60,006 bases of DNA from Anaerolineales bacterium (GCA_020851785.1 JADZCC010000017.1:1-60006), one strand, 5' to 3'; shown: positions 23,799 through 32,551, numbered from the stretch's first letter. Notes: a model not told the origin generated them from the letters alone. Program-made: numbers and translations.

Positions 23799-24584
23799 AT
23801 GCTAAACCTCACCGTTGAACAATGGCTGATCGGCGGCTTGGCCGCGCTGATGCTGGGCATTACCAAAACGGGCATTCCCGGCGCCGGTATTTTGGTGGTT
23901 CCCTTGATGGCGCTGATCTTTGACGGCAGGCTCTCCGTCGGCGCCACGCTTCCCCTGCTCATCTTTGGCGATCTCTTTGCCGTGTTCTGGTATCAACGCC
24001 ATGCGCGTTGGGAGCGCCTGTATGAATTATTTCCGTGGATTATTGGCGGCATGGTCGTGGGCATGGGGTTGTTATGGTACACCGGCGCGCAAGCCAGCTC
24101 TGTGAACTGGCTCAATCTAATCATTGGCATCCTGGTCTTGATGATGCTTTTGATCAGCGTGGCTCGCCGAATTTGGAAAGATTCCTTCACGCCAAACTCG
24201 CGCGCCGGACTGGTTTCGGCTGGTACGCTGGCGGGCTTTGCCACCACCGTCTCCAACTCGGCTGGCCCAATCATGTCCATTTATTTAAGCGGCATGTTGC
24301 GCCTGCCCAAACAGGAATTTATGGGAACTTCGGCCTGGTATTTCTTTATCTTCAACCTGACCAAACTGCCCATCTACTTATTTCTGACATGGATTCTGCC
24401 AGCTCAACCGCTGATTACTCGAGAAACGCTTCTCTTTGACCTGTGGATGCTTCCGCTTATTCTGACAGGCGCATTCCTTGGAAAATATTTACTGCCGCGC
24501 ATTTCAGAAGTTTGGTTTGATGCGGTTGTCTTGATTCTGTCAGGCGCGGCAGCGCTTAAGCTAATTTTGGATCAACTCCATTAG
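23799..24584 (+). CDS. TauE/SafE-family permease
   Basis: A 261-residue membrane protein of the TauE/SafE (DUF81) family with about eight helices. Typical parts are LAALMLGITKTGIPGAGILVVPLMAL near the start and AGFATTVSNSAGPIMSIYL in the middle, the two related half-motifs of the family. Members export sulfite, sulfoacetate or other small anions; the substrate here is not evident. It is likely co-transcribed with the half-size EamA gene. A long TCCG-rich repeat tract follows. Confidence 0.85.
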   Translation: MLNLTVEQWLIGGLAALMLGITKTGIPGAGILVVPLMALIFDGRLSVGATLPLLIFGDLFAVFWYQRHARWERLYELFPWIIGGMVVGMGLLWYTGAQASSVNWLNLIIGILVLMMLLISVARRIWKDSFTPNSRAGLVSAGTLAGFATTVSNSAGPIMSIYLSGMLRLPKQEFMGTSAWYFFIFNLTKLPIYLFLTWILPAQPLITRETLLFDLWMLPLILTGAFLGKYLLPRISEVWFDAVVLILSGAAALKLILDQLH

Positions 24585-24603
24585 CATACTCTACAACCCT
24601 AAA

Positions 24604-24882
24604 AATCCGTTCCCCATCCATTTATCCGCTTCCTATCCGTTTTTGTCCGTGCATCCGTGACAGAGTCCGCTTACCAAGTCCGCTCTTGTCCGTGCATCCG
24701 TGACAGAGTCCGCTTACCAAGTCCGCTCTTGTCCGTGCATCCGTGACAGAGTCCGCTTACCAAATCCGCTCCCCTCCGCGAATCCGCGTCAGAATCCGTT
24801 TATAAAATCCGCTTATCCGCTTCCTATCCGTTGCCCTCCGCGAATCCGTGACAAAGTCCGTTTACCCGCTTCCTATCCGTTA
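24604..24882. repeat. TCCG-rich tandem repeat tract
   Basis: About 280 bp between the TauE-like gene and carB built from ATCCGTT, GTCCGCT and ATCCGTG words. The clearest part is three copies of a roughly 43-bp unit containing CTTGTCCGTGCATCCGTGAC and AGAGTCCGCTTACCAA. It shows no long ORF that looks real and no CRISPR spacing. The right end reaches the last codons of carB. It probably belongs to the same class of short-period repeats as the other arrays. Confidence 0.85.
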
Positions 24883-27800
24883 TTAAAGTGACTCTGCAAA
24901 CTCCGATACTTCAGTTCCTTCTTCCGTGTGGCTCGGATTGCCGAAACAGCCGCAATGGCGGAGGAGAGAGTCGTCAGCAGAGGCACGTTCATGGCGATGG
25001 CGGCTTTGCGGATTTCCGCGCCGTCGGTGTGCGCGTGCGGGCCGAGCGGCGTGTTCAGGACGAGTTGAATCTGTCCACTGCGAATCAGGTCAACGATTTG
25101 AGTCGAACCATCTTGCGCTTTCTCCACTACTTCCACAGGCAAGCCTGCGTTATTAATCAGATAAGCGGTGCCAGGCGTGGCGTACAATTTGAAACCGAGG
25201 CGGTGCATATCGCGCGCAAATTTCAAGCCGTCGCTTTTATCATAGTCGTTGACCGTGATCAGCGCTGCGCCTTCGTCGGGCAGTCCTTGCCCCGCCGCCG
25301 TTTGCGATTTTGCAAACGCGTGACCAAAATGCGAGGCGTGCCCCATCACTTCGCCTGTGGAGTGCATTTCTGGTCCGAGCAGTGAACTGGAGCCAGGCAG
25401 TTTTTTGAACGGAAAGACCGCTTCTTTGATGAAGAAGCCGTCCACTTGCGGTTCTTCGGTTACGTTTAATTCTTCCAGCGTTTTGCCCGCCATCACTTGC
25501 GCCGCCACATACGCCATGTTCAAGCTCGTCGCTTTGCTGGCATACGGCACAGTCCGCGAGGCGCGCGGGTTCACTTCCAACACATACACAATTTCATCCT
25601 TCAACGCAAACTGCACGTTCATCAATCCGCGCACGCCAAGCGCCAGCCCCAATTGCTCGGTGTATTCGCTCATCCTCCCCTGATGATAGGCGCTGATTTT
25701 ATACGGCGGCAGGACGCAAGTTGCGTCGCCTGAATGCACGCCCGCTTCTTCGATGTGTTGCATCACCGCGCCAACCACCACGCGTTCTCCATCGGATAAT
25801 GCGTCCACGTCAATTTCAAACGCGTCTTCCAAAAATTTGTCAATCAAAATCGGTTGATGCGGAGCCGCTTCCATCGCCTCTTGAATGAATCCTGCTAAAT
25901 TGGCTTCGGAATCCACTAGAGCCATGGCTCTGCCTCCCAACACAAAAGACGGGCGGACTAAAACAGGATAGCCAATCCGTTGAGCGACTTCTCGCGCCTC
26001 TTCCAACGAACGGGCGATTCCGTTTTCAGGCTGGGTGATTCCCAACTCTTTGAGCAGTTTTGCAAACGCTTCGCGGTCTTCGGAGAGTTGAATGGCATGG
26101 GGCGATGTGCCCAAGATTTTGACGCCCGCCGCTTCGAGTCCCGCCGCGAGGTTGAGCGGAGTCTGCCCGCCAAACTGTACGATCACGCCGATGGGCTTTT
26201 CTCTGTCAATCACGTTCAATACATGCTCAAGCGTCAACGGCTCAAAATACAATCTGTCCGCTGTGTCATAATCCGTTGAAACAGTTTCGGGATTACAGTT
26301 ATACATGATGGTTTCGTAGCCCATCTTCGATAAGGCAAACGCCGCCTGACAACAACAATAATCAAATTCGATTCCCTGCCCAATGCGATTCGGTCCGCCG
26401 CCGAGGATTAATATTTTTTGCTTATCCGTTGGTCGTGATTCATCATCCATCTCATACGCGGAATACAGATACGGCGTCTGCGCTTCAAATTCTGCGGCGC
26501 AGGTGTCCACGCGCTGGAAGGTGGGGAGGATGCCGAGTTGTTTGCGTAATTCGCGGATAGATGTAAATGGTAATTGGTAATTAGTAAGTAAACGAGCAAG
26601 GTGAGAATCTGCGAAGCCTAATTGTTTTGCAAAACGAAGCGCGGGTTTAAGCTCTGCTTCGGTTGTGCAATTACCAATTACTACTTCCCAATTACTAATC
26701 TCTTGCATTTGCGCGAGGAACCATAAATCATAACCCGTGGCTTTTTCAATTTCATCCAAACTCATGCCCTGACGAATGGCGCGATAAACGCGGAACAATC
26801 TGTCGGCGCGGGGGATTGTCAGTGTGGCGAATGTTTCGGGTTCAGCGACCAACTCGCGGTTCGGTCCAGAGCCGTCGAGCGCGTCCACGCCGATTTCCAA
26901 AGATTGAATCGCTTTGTTCAAGGCTTCAGGAAAAGTTCGTCCTAATGCCATCGCTTCACCAACGGATTTCATTTGCGGACCAAGAGTCGGATCTACGCCT
27001 GGAAATTTTTCAAACGCCCAGCGCGGAATTTTGACGACGACATAATCGAGCGAAGGCTCGAAGGCGGCTTTGGTTTGCTTGGTGATGTCGTTGGTGATTT
27101 CGTCGAGCGTGTACCCAACCGCAACCAGCGCCGCAAGTTTTGCAATTGGAAAACCCGTCGCCTTGGATGCCAATGCAGATGAACGACTGACACGCGGATT
27201 CATTTCGATGACGACGACGCGACCAGTTTTTGGGTCAACGCCGAATTGGACGTTTGAGCCGCCCGTTTCCACGCCCACAGCGGATAAAACTTGATGAGCA
27301 AGGTCGCGCAGGATTTGATATTCGCGATCCGTTAGCGTTTGCGCGGGCGCGACGGTGATGCTGTCGCCAGTATGCACGCCCATTGGGTCGAGGTTTTCAA
27401 TGGAGCAGACGACGACAAAATTATTTTTCTTGTCGCGCATCACTTCGAGCTCGTATTCTTTCCAACCCAAAACGGATTCTTCCAGCCAGGCTTGCCCGAT
27501 CGGCGATTCGGAAATGGCAACGCGAACCGCTTCTTGTAATTGATTGGCTTCGTACACCCACGAAGCGCCCGTGCCGCCCATTGCAAAGGATGCGCGCACT
27601 AAAACTGGATAGCCCGTTTCTTTGACGAGTTCTTGCGCTTCTTCCAATGAATACGCCGCTCCGCCGCGCGGAACAGGGATATTATTTTTTTGCATGGTCT
27701 CGCGGAACAACAGGCGGTCTTCGGCGGCTTTGATGGCTGTAAGATTCGCGCCAATTAATTGCACACCGTATTTTTCCAACACGCCGTTTTCACTTAATGC

Positions 27801-28097
27801 CAACGCAAGATTTAATCCCGTTTGCCCGCCAACGGTGGGGAGCATGGCGTCTGGTTTTTCCTGCGCGATGATGGCTTCCAGCGCTTCGGGCGTTAATGGC
27901 TCGATGTAGGTTGCATCGGCAATTTCGGGGTCGGTCATGATCGTGGCTGGGTTTGAGTTAACTAATACAACGCGATAGCCTTCCGCTTTCAAGGCTTTGA
28001 CGGCTTGCGTGCCAGAGTAATCAAACTCCGCGGCTTGACCAATGACGATGGCTCCCGAACCTGGGACGAGGATGGTGTGGATGTCGCTACGCTTCAT
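24873..28097 (-). CDS. carB: Carbamoyl-phosphate synthase large subunit
   Basis: A 1074-residue CarB with two ATP-grasp halves ([20 protein letters not shown] and [20 protein letters not shown]), ending in the MGS-like allosteric domain ([16 protein letters not shown]). It makes carbamoyl phosphate for pyrimidines and arginine with CarA. The start MKRSDIH (28097) matches the family; the upstream in-frame extension comes from a heptad array. In the oligomerisation region two extra segments appear, [12 protein letters not shown] and TNYQLPFT, encoded by AATTGGTA-type tandem repeats (26563-26592 and 26669-26700) in opposite orientations. They are absent from the E. coli sequence as I recall it. 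The flanking DSHLARLL and [24 protein letters not shown] align normally. Confidence 0.95.
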   Translation of the reverse strand: MKRSDIHTILVPGSGAIVIGQAAEFDYSGTQAVKALKAEGYRVVLVNSNPATIMTDPEIADATYIEPLTPEALEAIIAQEKPDAMLPTVGGQTGLNLALALSENGVLEKYGVQLIGANLTAIKAAEDRLLFRETMQKNNIPVPRGGAAYSLEEAQELVKETGYPVLVRASFAMGGTGASWVYEANQLQEAVRVAISESPIGQAWLEESVLGWKEYELEVMRDKKNNFVVVCSIENLDPMGVHTGDSITVAPAQTLTDREYQILRDLAHQVLSAVGVETGGSNVQFGVDPKTGRVVVIEMNPRVSRSSALASKATGFPIAKLAALVAVGYTLDEITNDITKQTKAAFEPSLDYVVVKIPRWAFEKFPGVDPTLGPQMKSVGEAMALGRTFPEALNKAIQSLEIGVDALDGSGPNRELVAEPETFATLTIPRADRLFRVYRAIRQGMSLDEIEKATGYDLWFLAQMQEISNWEVVIGNCTTEAELKPALRFAKQLGFADSHLARLLTNYQLPFTSIRELRKQLGILPTFQRVDTCAAEFEAQTPYLYSAYEMDDESRPTDKQKILILGGGPNRIGQGIEFDYCCCQAAFALSKMGYETIMYNCNPETVSTDYDTADRLYFEPLTLEHVLNVIDREKPIGVIVQFGGQTPLNLAAGLEAAGVKILGTSPHAIQLSEDREAFAKLLKELGITQPENGIARSLEEAREVAQRIGYPVLVRPSFVLGGRAMALVDSEANLAGFIQEAMEAAPHQPILIDKFLEDAFEIDVDALSDGERVVVGAVMQHIEEAGVHSGDATCVLPPYKISAYHQGRMSEYTEQLGLALGVRGLMNVQFALKDEIVYVLEVNPRASRTVPYASKATSLNMAYVAAQVMAGKTLEELNVTEEPQVDGFFIKEAVFPFKKLPGSSSLLGPEMHSTGEVMGHASHFGHAFAKSQTAAGQGLPDEGAALITVNDYDKSDGLKFARDMHRLGFKLYATPGTAYLINNAGLPVEVVEKAQDGSTQIVDLIRSGQIQLVLNTPLGPHAHTDGAEIRKAAIAMNVPLLTTLSSAIAAVSAIRATRKKELKYRSLQSHFNNG
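26563..26592. repeat. In-frame short repeat inside carB (1)
   Basis: GTAAATGGTAATTGGTAATT followed by AGTAAGTAAA encodes, on the minus strand, the unusual residues around [10 protein letters not shown] in carB. Confidence 0.7.
26669..26700. repeat. In-frame short repeat inside carB (2)
   Basis: AATTACCAATTACTACTTCC followed by CAATTACTAATC encodes [11 protein letters not shown] in carB. It is the reverse-orientation relative of the repeat at 26563. Confidence 0.7.
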
Positions 28098-28098
28098 A

Positions 28099-28195
28099 AT
28101 AAATGTAGAATTGAGAATGCAAAATGAAGAATTGAAACGCAGAAATTCTGCATTCCTCATTCTATATTCTTCATTTCCCTTTCATTTTCCTTGAT
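28099..28195. repeat. Heptad array ATTCTGC, upstream of carB
   Basis: Two opposed blocks of 7-bp units: TAGAATT/GAGAATG/AAAATGA/AGAATTG, then ATTCTGC, ATTCCTC, ATTCTAT, ATTCTTC, ATTTCCC. It fills the gap between the four-helix-bundle gene and carB, includes the former's stop codon, and takes the place of a carB RBS. Confidence 0.85.
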
Positions 28196-28547
28196 TTCTT
28201 TTTGATGTGTTGATAGACGAAACAAAGATGGCAATTAACTCATCGGTTTCTTTTCGCAGGTCTGTGAGTTTGGCAGCAGGCACAATTTCACCTTCTACTA
28301 ATAGTTCAAGCCAAAATGCGGTTTCATCTAATTCTTTTAGCGCGCCGCCCATCATATTGACAAAGTCTGCTGGTGATTTTGCTCTGCAAGCCTCACGATA
28401 TTGTGCGCCAACAGAAGTTCCGCTTCGTAAAACTTGTTTGCCAATAACTTGCGCTTCTCCACTTTTAGGCAAGTTTTGATACACCTTGATAATTCGCAAT
28501 GCAAACTTTTTTGTTCTATCTCGCAAATCTTTTGTATCGTGTGCCAT
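28182..28547 (-). CDS. Four-helix-bundle protein (23S rRNA intervening-sequence family)
   Basis: A 121-residue protein of the S23/IVP four-helix-bundle family: LRDRTKKFALRIIKVYQNLP, GKQVLRSGTSVGAQYREACRAKSPADFVNMMGGALKELDETAFWLELL, and TDELIAIFVSSI. The family occurs in 23S rRNA intervening sequences, as stand-alone genes, and as the Avd accessory of diversity-generating retroelements. It stands between carA and carB, which are normally adjacent, and is bordered on both sides by heptad arrays, which suggests insertion. RBS AAGGAGTTTTGAA. Nucleic-acid binding through the basic face is a family-based inference. Confidence 0.88.
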   Translation of the reverse strand: MAHDTKDLRDRTKKFALRIIKVYQNLPKSGEAQVIGKQVLRSGTSVGAQYREACRAKSPADFVNMMGGALKELDETAFWLELLVEGEIVPAAKLTDLRKETDELIAIFVSSINTSKRNQGK

Positions 28548-28568
28548 TTCAAAACTCCTTATCTTTTG

Positions 28569-28603
28569 TATTCATCATTCCGCATTCATCATTCTTCATT
28601 TAT
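28569..28603. repeat. Heptad array ATTCATC at the carA 3' end
   Basis: Units ATTCATC, ATTCCGC, ATTCATC, ATTCTTC and ATTTATT. The carA stop codon (28596-28598) lies inside the array. Confidence 0.85.
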
Positions 28604-29738
28604 TGTTCAGCATTTCAAAAAACTCTCCAAAAATATCATGTGCGTCATGCGGGCCAGGCGCGGACTCAGGATGAAACTGCACGCTGAAGACGGGCTTGTT
28701 CTTCATTCGTAGCCCTTCCAGCGATTCATCGTTCAAACTTTTATATGTGATTTCAACTTCGTTTTTATTCAGTTCCCCTTCGCTGACGCAATAGTTATGA
28801 TTTTGCGCGGTGATGAGAACTTCTCCGCTGGGCAAATGTTGCACGGGATGATTGCCGCCATGATGACCAAATTTCAATTTATGCGTATCCGCTCCCAATG
28901 CGCGCCCAATCAACTGATGACCTAAGCAGATGCCGAATATGGGAATGTTGCTTTCAATCAATTCGCTGACGGCTTTTACTGCATAAGGCAAACCTGCTGG
29001 GTCGCCAGGTCCATTGGATAAAAAGATTCCATCAGGTTTCAATGCCAAAACATCTTTAGCAGTTGTATCCGCAGGGACAACGGTCACATGCGCGCCGTAA
29101 CTTGAAAGATGTCTTAAGATATTTTCTTTAATCCCAAAATCATAGGCGACGATAGACCATGGACGATTGACCATATTCTGCCTTCCGCCTTCTGCCTTCT
29201 GCATTTTCGCCACCCACTTCATCCCCTCATCATCCACCCAATGATAGGACTCTTCACAAGTCACTTCCTTGACCATATCCCGCCCGTCGAGTCCCGCCCA
29301 TTCACGCGCCATTTTAAATAACGCCTCAGCGGATGTCCCTTTCGTAGATAGCGCCGCTTTTTGTGTACCGCCATCGCGCAGTTTGCGGGTGAGCCAGCGC
29401 GTGTCCACGCCGCTGATGGCAGGCACGTTATGCTTCTCCAGCCAATCGGATAACGAAAGCGCCGAACGCCAATTGGACACCACTGGACTCAACGAGCGGA
29501 TCACCGCCGCCGAAACTTGCGGCTTTGCCGATTCGTCATCTTCCAGGTTGATTCCCACGTTGCCAATGTGTGAAGCCGTAAATAATACGCCCTGCCCGCG
29601 ATATGAAGGGTCGGTCAAAATTTCCTGATACCCCGTCATGCTGGTGTTGAAAACCAGTTCAAACACCGCATCCGTTTTCGCGCCAAAGGCTTTGCCTTCG
29701 AGGATGGTTCCATCTTCAAGTACAAGTGTTGCTGTCAT
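28596..29738 (-). CDS. carA: Carbamoyl-phosphate synthase small subunit
   Basis: A 380-residue CarA. The N-terminal domain ([32 protein letters not shown]) is followed by a class I glutamine amidotransferase with the catalytic Cys in [15 protein letters not shown] and the His/Glu in [12 protein letters not shown]. It hydrolyses glutamine and passes ammonia to CarB. Between the domains there is an extra stretch, [18 protein letters not shown], encoded by heptads (29148-29206); the family normally goes straight to [14 protein letters not shown]. A hairpin terminator 26 bp upstream of the ATG, behind a promoter and an ORF with three Arg-Arg pairs, suggests attenuation. Confidence 0.95.
   Translation of the reverse strand: MTATLVLEDGTILEGKAFGAKTDAVFELVFNTSMTGYQEILTDPSYRGQGVLFTASHIGNVGINLEDDESAKPQVSAAVIRSLSPVVSNWRSALSLSDWLEKHNVPAISGVDTRWLTRKLRDGGTQKAALSTKGTSAEALFKMAREWAGLDGRDMVKEVTCEESYHWVDDEGMKWVAKMQKAEGGRQNMVNRPWSIVAYDFGIKENILRHLSSYGAHVTVVPADTTAKDVLALKPDGIFLSNGPGDPAGLPYAVKAVSELIESNIPIFGICLGHQLIGRALGADTHKLKFGHHGGNHPVQHLPSGEVLITAQNHNYCVSEGELNKNEVEITYKSLNDESLEGLRMKNKPVFSVQFHPESAPGPHDAHDIFGEFFEMLNNK
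29148..29206. repeat. In-frame heptad arrays inside carA
   Basis: Two adjoining arrays within the gene: GACGATA, GACCATG, GACGATT, GACCAT, then ATTCTGC, CTTCCGC, CTTCTGC, CTTCTGC, ATTTT. On the coding strand the second reads as repeated GCAGAAG and encodes [11 protein letters not shown]. Confidence 0.85.
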
Positions 29739-29763
29739 TCGTCAATCCTTTCGTTGTTGCCAG

Positions 29764-29795
29764 ATAAAAAAATAACCCTCCAAAGGAGGGTTATT
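29764..29795 (-). terminator. Attenuator-type terminator before carA
   Basis: AATAACCCTCC/GGAGGGTTATT, an 11-bp stem with a 3-nt loop, is followed on the minus strand by seven T. It lies between the promoter at 29936 and the carA start at 29738. Confidence 0.8.
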
Positions 29796-29796
29796 T

Positions 29797-29925
29797 TTAA
29801 TTAACATTTTCGATGCAATCCTGAATCGCGTCCGTCAAATCAAAAACTTCCAGCCTTCGGAAGAGGGTTGGTTTGAAACGACGGGTACGACGGACGGAAA
29901 CTTGTATGAACAATGTGCTGTGCAT
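29797..29925 (-). CDS. Putative Arg-rich leader peptide of carA
   Basis: A 42-codon ORF starting MHSTLFIQVSVRRTRRFKPT, containing three Arg-Arg pairs (CGT CGT, CGT CGT, CGA AGG), and ending IENVN right before the terminator stem. The ATG stands 10 bases after the -10 box TAGAAT, making the transcript nearly leaderless, as with the aminotransferase leader. GTCCGTC and GACGGAC (29889-29895 and 29830-29836) could pair within the leader. Sensing of arginine would fit CarAB's role. No PyrR-binding motif was found. The leader may be longer or non-coding. Confidence 0.4.
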   Translation of the reverse strand: MHSTLFIQVSVRRTRRFKPTLFRRLEVFDLTDAIQDCIENVN

Positions 29926-29935
29926 ATCGGGCGGT

Positions 29936-29963
29936 ATTCTACCATTCATGTAAAATCTGTCAA
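29936..29963 (-). promoter_or_regulatory. Promoter of the carA leader
   Basis: On the minus strand TTGACA (29958-29963), a 16-bp spacer and TAGAAT (29936-29941): a near-consensus sigma70-type promoter located about 200 bp before carA. Confidence 0.7.
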
Positions 29964-29993
29964 TGGAAATGTTGGACAACTTGCAAATTCTCG

Positions 29994-30389
29994 CTATGGG
30001 TGTAGGACTCGTAAACCGAGATGCGTTTCATAGCCATCAAAGTCGCTGTCGTTGTGCAGTAGTTCATGTTCGTTCTCAATGCAATAGGTGGCAATCAGGC
30101 TGTCTATAGTTTTACGAACAGTGACTCCCTTTTGTCGTAAAAGGCGATAATTTCTTGCGCTTTGAATGGCAACCATCGGGCCGACCATATTGACTTGGGT
30201 AAACCTGGCCAAGGCGCGACGAACTTTCTCAAAATCCGGGTCATGGCGAAACCCTTGTAAGACTTCGGAGAGGATTAAGTCCCCAATCAAAATCGGGGCT
30301 TTATCCAAAACAATATCAAGATAATCAGTTTGTGAGTTTTTCACGCCGTTGAAGTAATCCACCCATACGCTCGTGTCAACGATCAGCAC
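29994..30389 (-). CDS. vapC: VapC-like PIN-domain toxin
   Basis: A 131-residue PIN-domain ribonuclease. Acidic residues of the active site are seen in LIVDTSVWVDYFNG (first Asp), DLILSEVLQGFRHD (Glu), and TIDSLIATYCIENEHELLHNDSDFDGY (later Asp residues). It should cleave RNA, in this family often tRNA, when free of its antitoxin. It is encoded 2 bp downstream of a VapB-like gene in the same direction, the usual antitoxin-toxin order. Confidence 0.92.
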   Translation of the reverse strand: MLIVDTSVWVDYFNGVKNSQTDYLDIVLDKAPILIGDLILSEVLQGFRHDPDFEKVRRALARFTQVNMVGPMVAIQSARNYRLLRQKGVTVRKTIDSLIATYCIENEHELLHNDSDFDGYETHLGLRVLHP

Positions 30390-30391
30390 GG

Positions 30392-30598
30392 CTAATTAAC
30401 CTTCAGGCGGGATTGTCTTTGATCTTCCAAATTACCGTCCCAGGGTAATTTCCCGCGTAACGCGCGAACTTCGCCTTGTTCGTTTAATAGAATCAAAAGG
30501 CGTAAGGCTTCATGAACAACCTCGCGTTTTGTTTTGATGCCGGTCAATTTTTGAGCGCGCTCAACAAGTTTGTCGTCGAGGACAATATTGGTTCGCAT
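30392..30598 (-). CDS. vapB: VapB-like antitoxin
   Basis: A 68-residue antitoxin with an N-terminal ribbon-helix-helix-like part (MRTNIVLDDKLVERAQKLTG, TKREVVHEALRLLI) and a C-terminal toxin-binding tail with the LPWDGNLEDQR motif that typically blocks a PIN active site. It matches the VapB type found with PIN-domain VapC. It probably represses its own operon; an inverted repeat lies just upstream (30625-30666). The module sits between carA and an amino-acid oxidase-like gene without other mobile markers. Confidence 0.9.
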   Translation of the reverse strand: MRTNIVLDDKLVERAQKLTGIKTKREVVHEALRLLILLNEQGEVRALRGKLPWDGNLEDQRQSRLKVN

Positions 30599-30624
30599 GG
30601 TTCAATCCTTTGTGTGTATAGAAA

Positions 30625-30666
30625 TTTACATTTATGTGTATTATACAGCATTGTGAAAAATGTAAA
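30625..30666. promoter_or_regulatory. Possible vapBC operator
   Basis: TTTACATTT and AAATGTAAA (9-bp arms, 24 bp apart) with an inner TATxxTATAC-rich stretch lie in the AT-rich DNA directly upstream of vapB. Position fits autoregulation. Confidence 0.45.
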
Positions 30667-30726
30667 GGGGCGAAAATTGTTTTTGAAACCAAAGCAAACT
30701 TCCGTTAAGCGCGTAGCGGATTCTAG

Positions 30727-31893
30727 TTACTTCCAGATGTTTCCGTAAGCATGTTCGCCTTTGAGCAATTTGCCGCTTGCGAATCGATCAAAATGAAATG
30801 AGGAAATATCCACGCTTTTGGGCGCGCCGTCGAGGATCCATTCCGTCATGGCGCGTCCGGCAATCGGCGAAGTTTTGAAGCCCGTGCCGCTTAATCCACA
30901 AGCGAGGTAAAAACCATCAGGACCCGCTGGACCGAAAATGGCGCGTTGATCGGGAGGCAGGCCATCGCGCCCCACGTGAATGGAGTGGACTCCGCTTTCT
31001 TCCATCTTGGGCATCCGCTGACAAATTTTCTCAATCAGGCGCTCGATAAATTCCGGCGCGGTCTTTTGGCTTTCAACCCCGGGTTCTTCGTTGCGAAAGC
31101 TATCTTCTTCCAGCGCGGCCAAAACCAGCGACGAACCTTCCGGGCGACCATACATCGCAATCGAATCGTCAATGAAGGCCGGGAAGGGTCGCAGGCCTTT
31201 CGGGCGTACGAGAAAGGCCACGTCATGCGTCCAGGTGACCATCGGGATTTCCAGCCCAACCATCTTTCCAATTTGCGCGCCCCAATTGCCCGCCGCGTTG
31301 ATCACAATCGGCGCGAAAAAAACTCCTTTGGTTGTGGTCACGCCGTTCACTTTGCCGCCAGAAATTTGAATCCCCGTCACTTCACAATCTTGAATCAGCG
31401 TGGCGCCTTGTCTCTTTGCAGATTCCAAAAACGAGTTGGTGGTGAGCGTCGCGTCCGCGTAGCCAGAATCTGGCTCATAGGCGGCGAAGTCAAAATCATC
31501 CGTTGTAAAATCCGGCGCAATTTCTTTGACTTCGCTGGCTGAAATCATGGAAGTGTTGATTCCCAGCTTTTTTTGATTCTCCACGTTGCCGCGCATTTTC
31601 GCTTCGTTGGCGCGCGGCTCAATTTGCAAAAAGCCGGTGCGCGTAAAGCCGCAGTCCCCGCCAACCTTTTCCTTCCAGTTTGCAAAATATTGATAGCTTT
31701 CAAAGGCCAACTGCGCTTCCACCTGCAAGTCGTAGTGCATCCGAATTAATCCGCTGGAATGGCCGGTGGCGCCGCTGGCCACGGTCTTTTTTTCCAGAAT
31801 CACAACTTTGCTTCCGCGCTGTGATAAATGAAAAGCCAGGCTGGCGCCCATTACGCCTGCGCCGATAATGATTGCATCATAAGTTTGCGACAT
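30727..31893 (-). CDS. FAD-dependent DAO-family oxidoreductase
   Basis: A 388-residue flavoprotein of the D-amino-acid oxidase/sarcosine oxidase beta group. The Rossmann FAD site is AIIIGAGVMGASLAFHLSQRG, then SGATGHSSGLIRMHY (FAD attachment-loop region), INAAGNWGAQIGKMVG, and the C-terminal GFYLACGLSGTGFKTSPIAG. It should oxidise an amine or amino acid such as sarcosine, glycine or proline, with the substrate unknown. The start at 31893 is one base after the stop of the uracil-DNA glycosylase gene and has GGAAAATAAC before it; an upstream ATG at 31905 was rejected for lacking an RBS. Confidence 0.87.
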   Translation of the reverse strand: MSQTYDAIIIGAGVMGASLAFHLSQRGSKVVILEKKTVASGATGHSSGLIRMHYDLQVEAQLAFESYQYFANWKEKVGGDCGFTRTGFLQIEPRANEAKMRGNVENQKKLGINTSMISASEVKEIAPDFTTDDFDFAAYEPDSGYADATLTTNSFLESAKRQGATLIQDCEVTGIQISGGKVNGVTTTKGVFFAPIVINAAGNWGAQIGKMVGLEIPMVTWTHDVAFLVRPKGLRPFPAFIDDSIAMYGRPEGSSLVLAALEEDSFRNEEPGVESQKTAPEFIERLIEKICQRMPKMEESGVHSIHVGRDGLPPDQRAIFGPAGPDGFYLACGLSGTGFKTSPIAGRAMTEWILDGAPKSVDISSFHFDRFASGKLLKGEHAYGNIWK

Positions 31894-31894
31894 G

Positions 31895-32521
31895 TTATTT
31901 TCCAATCAACTCGTTATATTTTTTACGAACTTCCTGAATATCTTCCCACATCAACGCTTTGGGCGAGCCCGGCGCCTTGGATTGATTCCGCAGTAAATAA
32001 GATGGATGAAAGATGGGCATAACCCAACGATGATCTATTTCAATCCATTTGCCGCGTAAGCTGGTAATGCCGGTCTTTTGCAGGATGGATTGGCAGGCTA
32101 CATTTCCAGTAAGTAAAACAATCTGCGGATTAATCAAACGGATGATTTCTAAAACATACGGGCGATAATATTCAATCTCTTTGTCGTTTGGTTTGCGAAA
32201 GTTCGCGCCATCGTCCCCGGGCGGCATTCTGAAAACCGAATTCGTAATGTACACGTCCGTTTCAGAATCAAACTCGGCGGCTTGTAAAATTTTATCAAGC
32301 AGTTGCCCGGCCTTGCCGACGAACGGCTTGCCCTGCACATTTTCCTGCGGGCCGGGCGCTTCGCCCACAATCAACAGTTTGGCGCTTGGGTTGCCGCGGC
32401 TGATGACAACGTTCGTTCCAGCTTTGGCCAGCGGGTCATTCGTCATTTGCCGCATGGCCGCAAATAACTCTTCCAAAGAAGAATACGGATTAAGCGTGTT
32501 GGAAAGTTGAGGATCAGACAT
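31895..32521 (-). CDS. Family 4-like uracil-DNA glycosylase without Fe-S cysteines
   Basis: A 208-residue UDG-superfamily protein with the family 4 motifs GEAPGPQENVQGKPFVGKAGQLL (motif A) and IFHPSYLLRN (motif B His). Family 4 enzymes normally hold a 4Fe-4S cluster through four Cys, in CxxC near the N-terminus, NxxKCRPPxNR, and ExxxCxPFL. Here these places read NDPLAKAGTNVV, NSVFRMPPGDD, and EIEYYRPYV, with no Cys at any of them. The only Cys is in GNVACQSIL. The enzyme may excise uracil without a cluster or have another role. It overlaps the oxidase start region and follows galK. Confidence 0.87.
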   Translation of the reverse strand: MSDPQLSNTLNPYSSLEELFAAMRQMTNDPLAKAGTNVVISRGNPSAKLLIVGEAPGPQENVQGKPFVGKAGQLLDKILQAAEFDSETDVYITNSVFRMPPGDDGANFRKPNDKEIEYYRPYVLEIIRLINPQIVLLTGNVACQSILQKTGITSLRGKWIEIDHRWVMPIFHPSYLLRNQSKAPGSPKALMWEDIQEVRKKYNELIGK

Positions 32522-32551
32522 ACGCCGCCTTGTTGAATAATTTGAATTGTA

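Noticed and set aside
24604..24882. Possible CRISPR array
   Set aside because: The repeats are short, variable and contiguous with no unique spacers of constant length, and no cas gene is present in the window.
29797..29979. A 60-codon protein gene upstream of carA from a TTG start
   Set aside because: The upstream part covers the -35/-10 promoter boxes, so only the portion from 29925 could be in the transcript; treated as a putative leader peptide instead.
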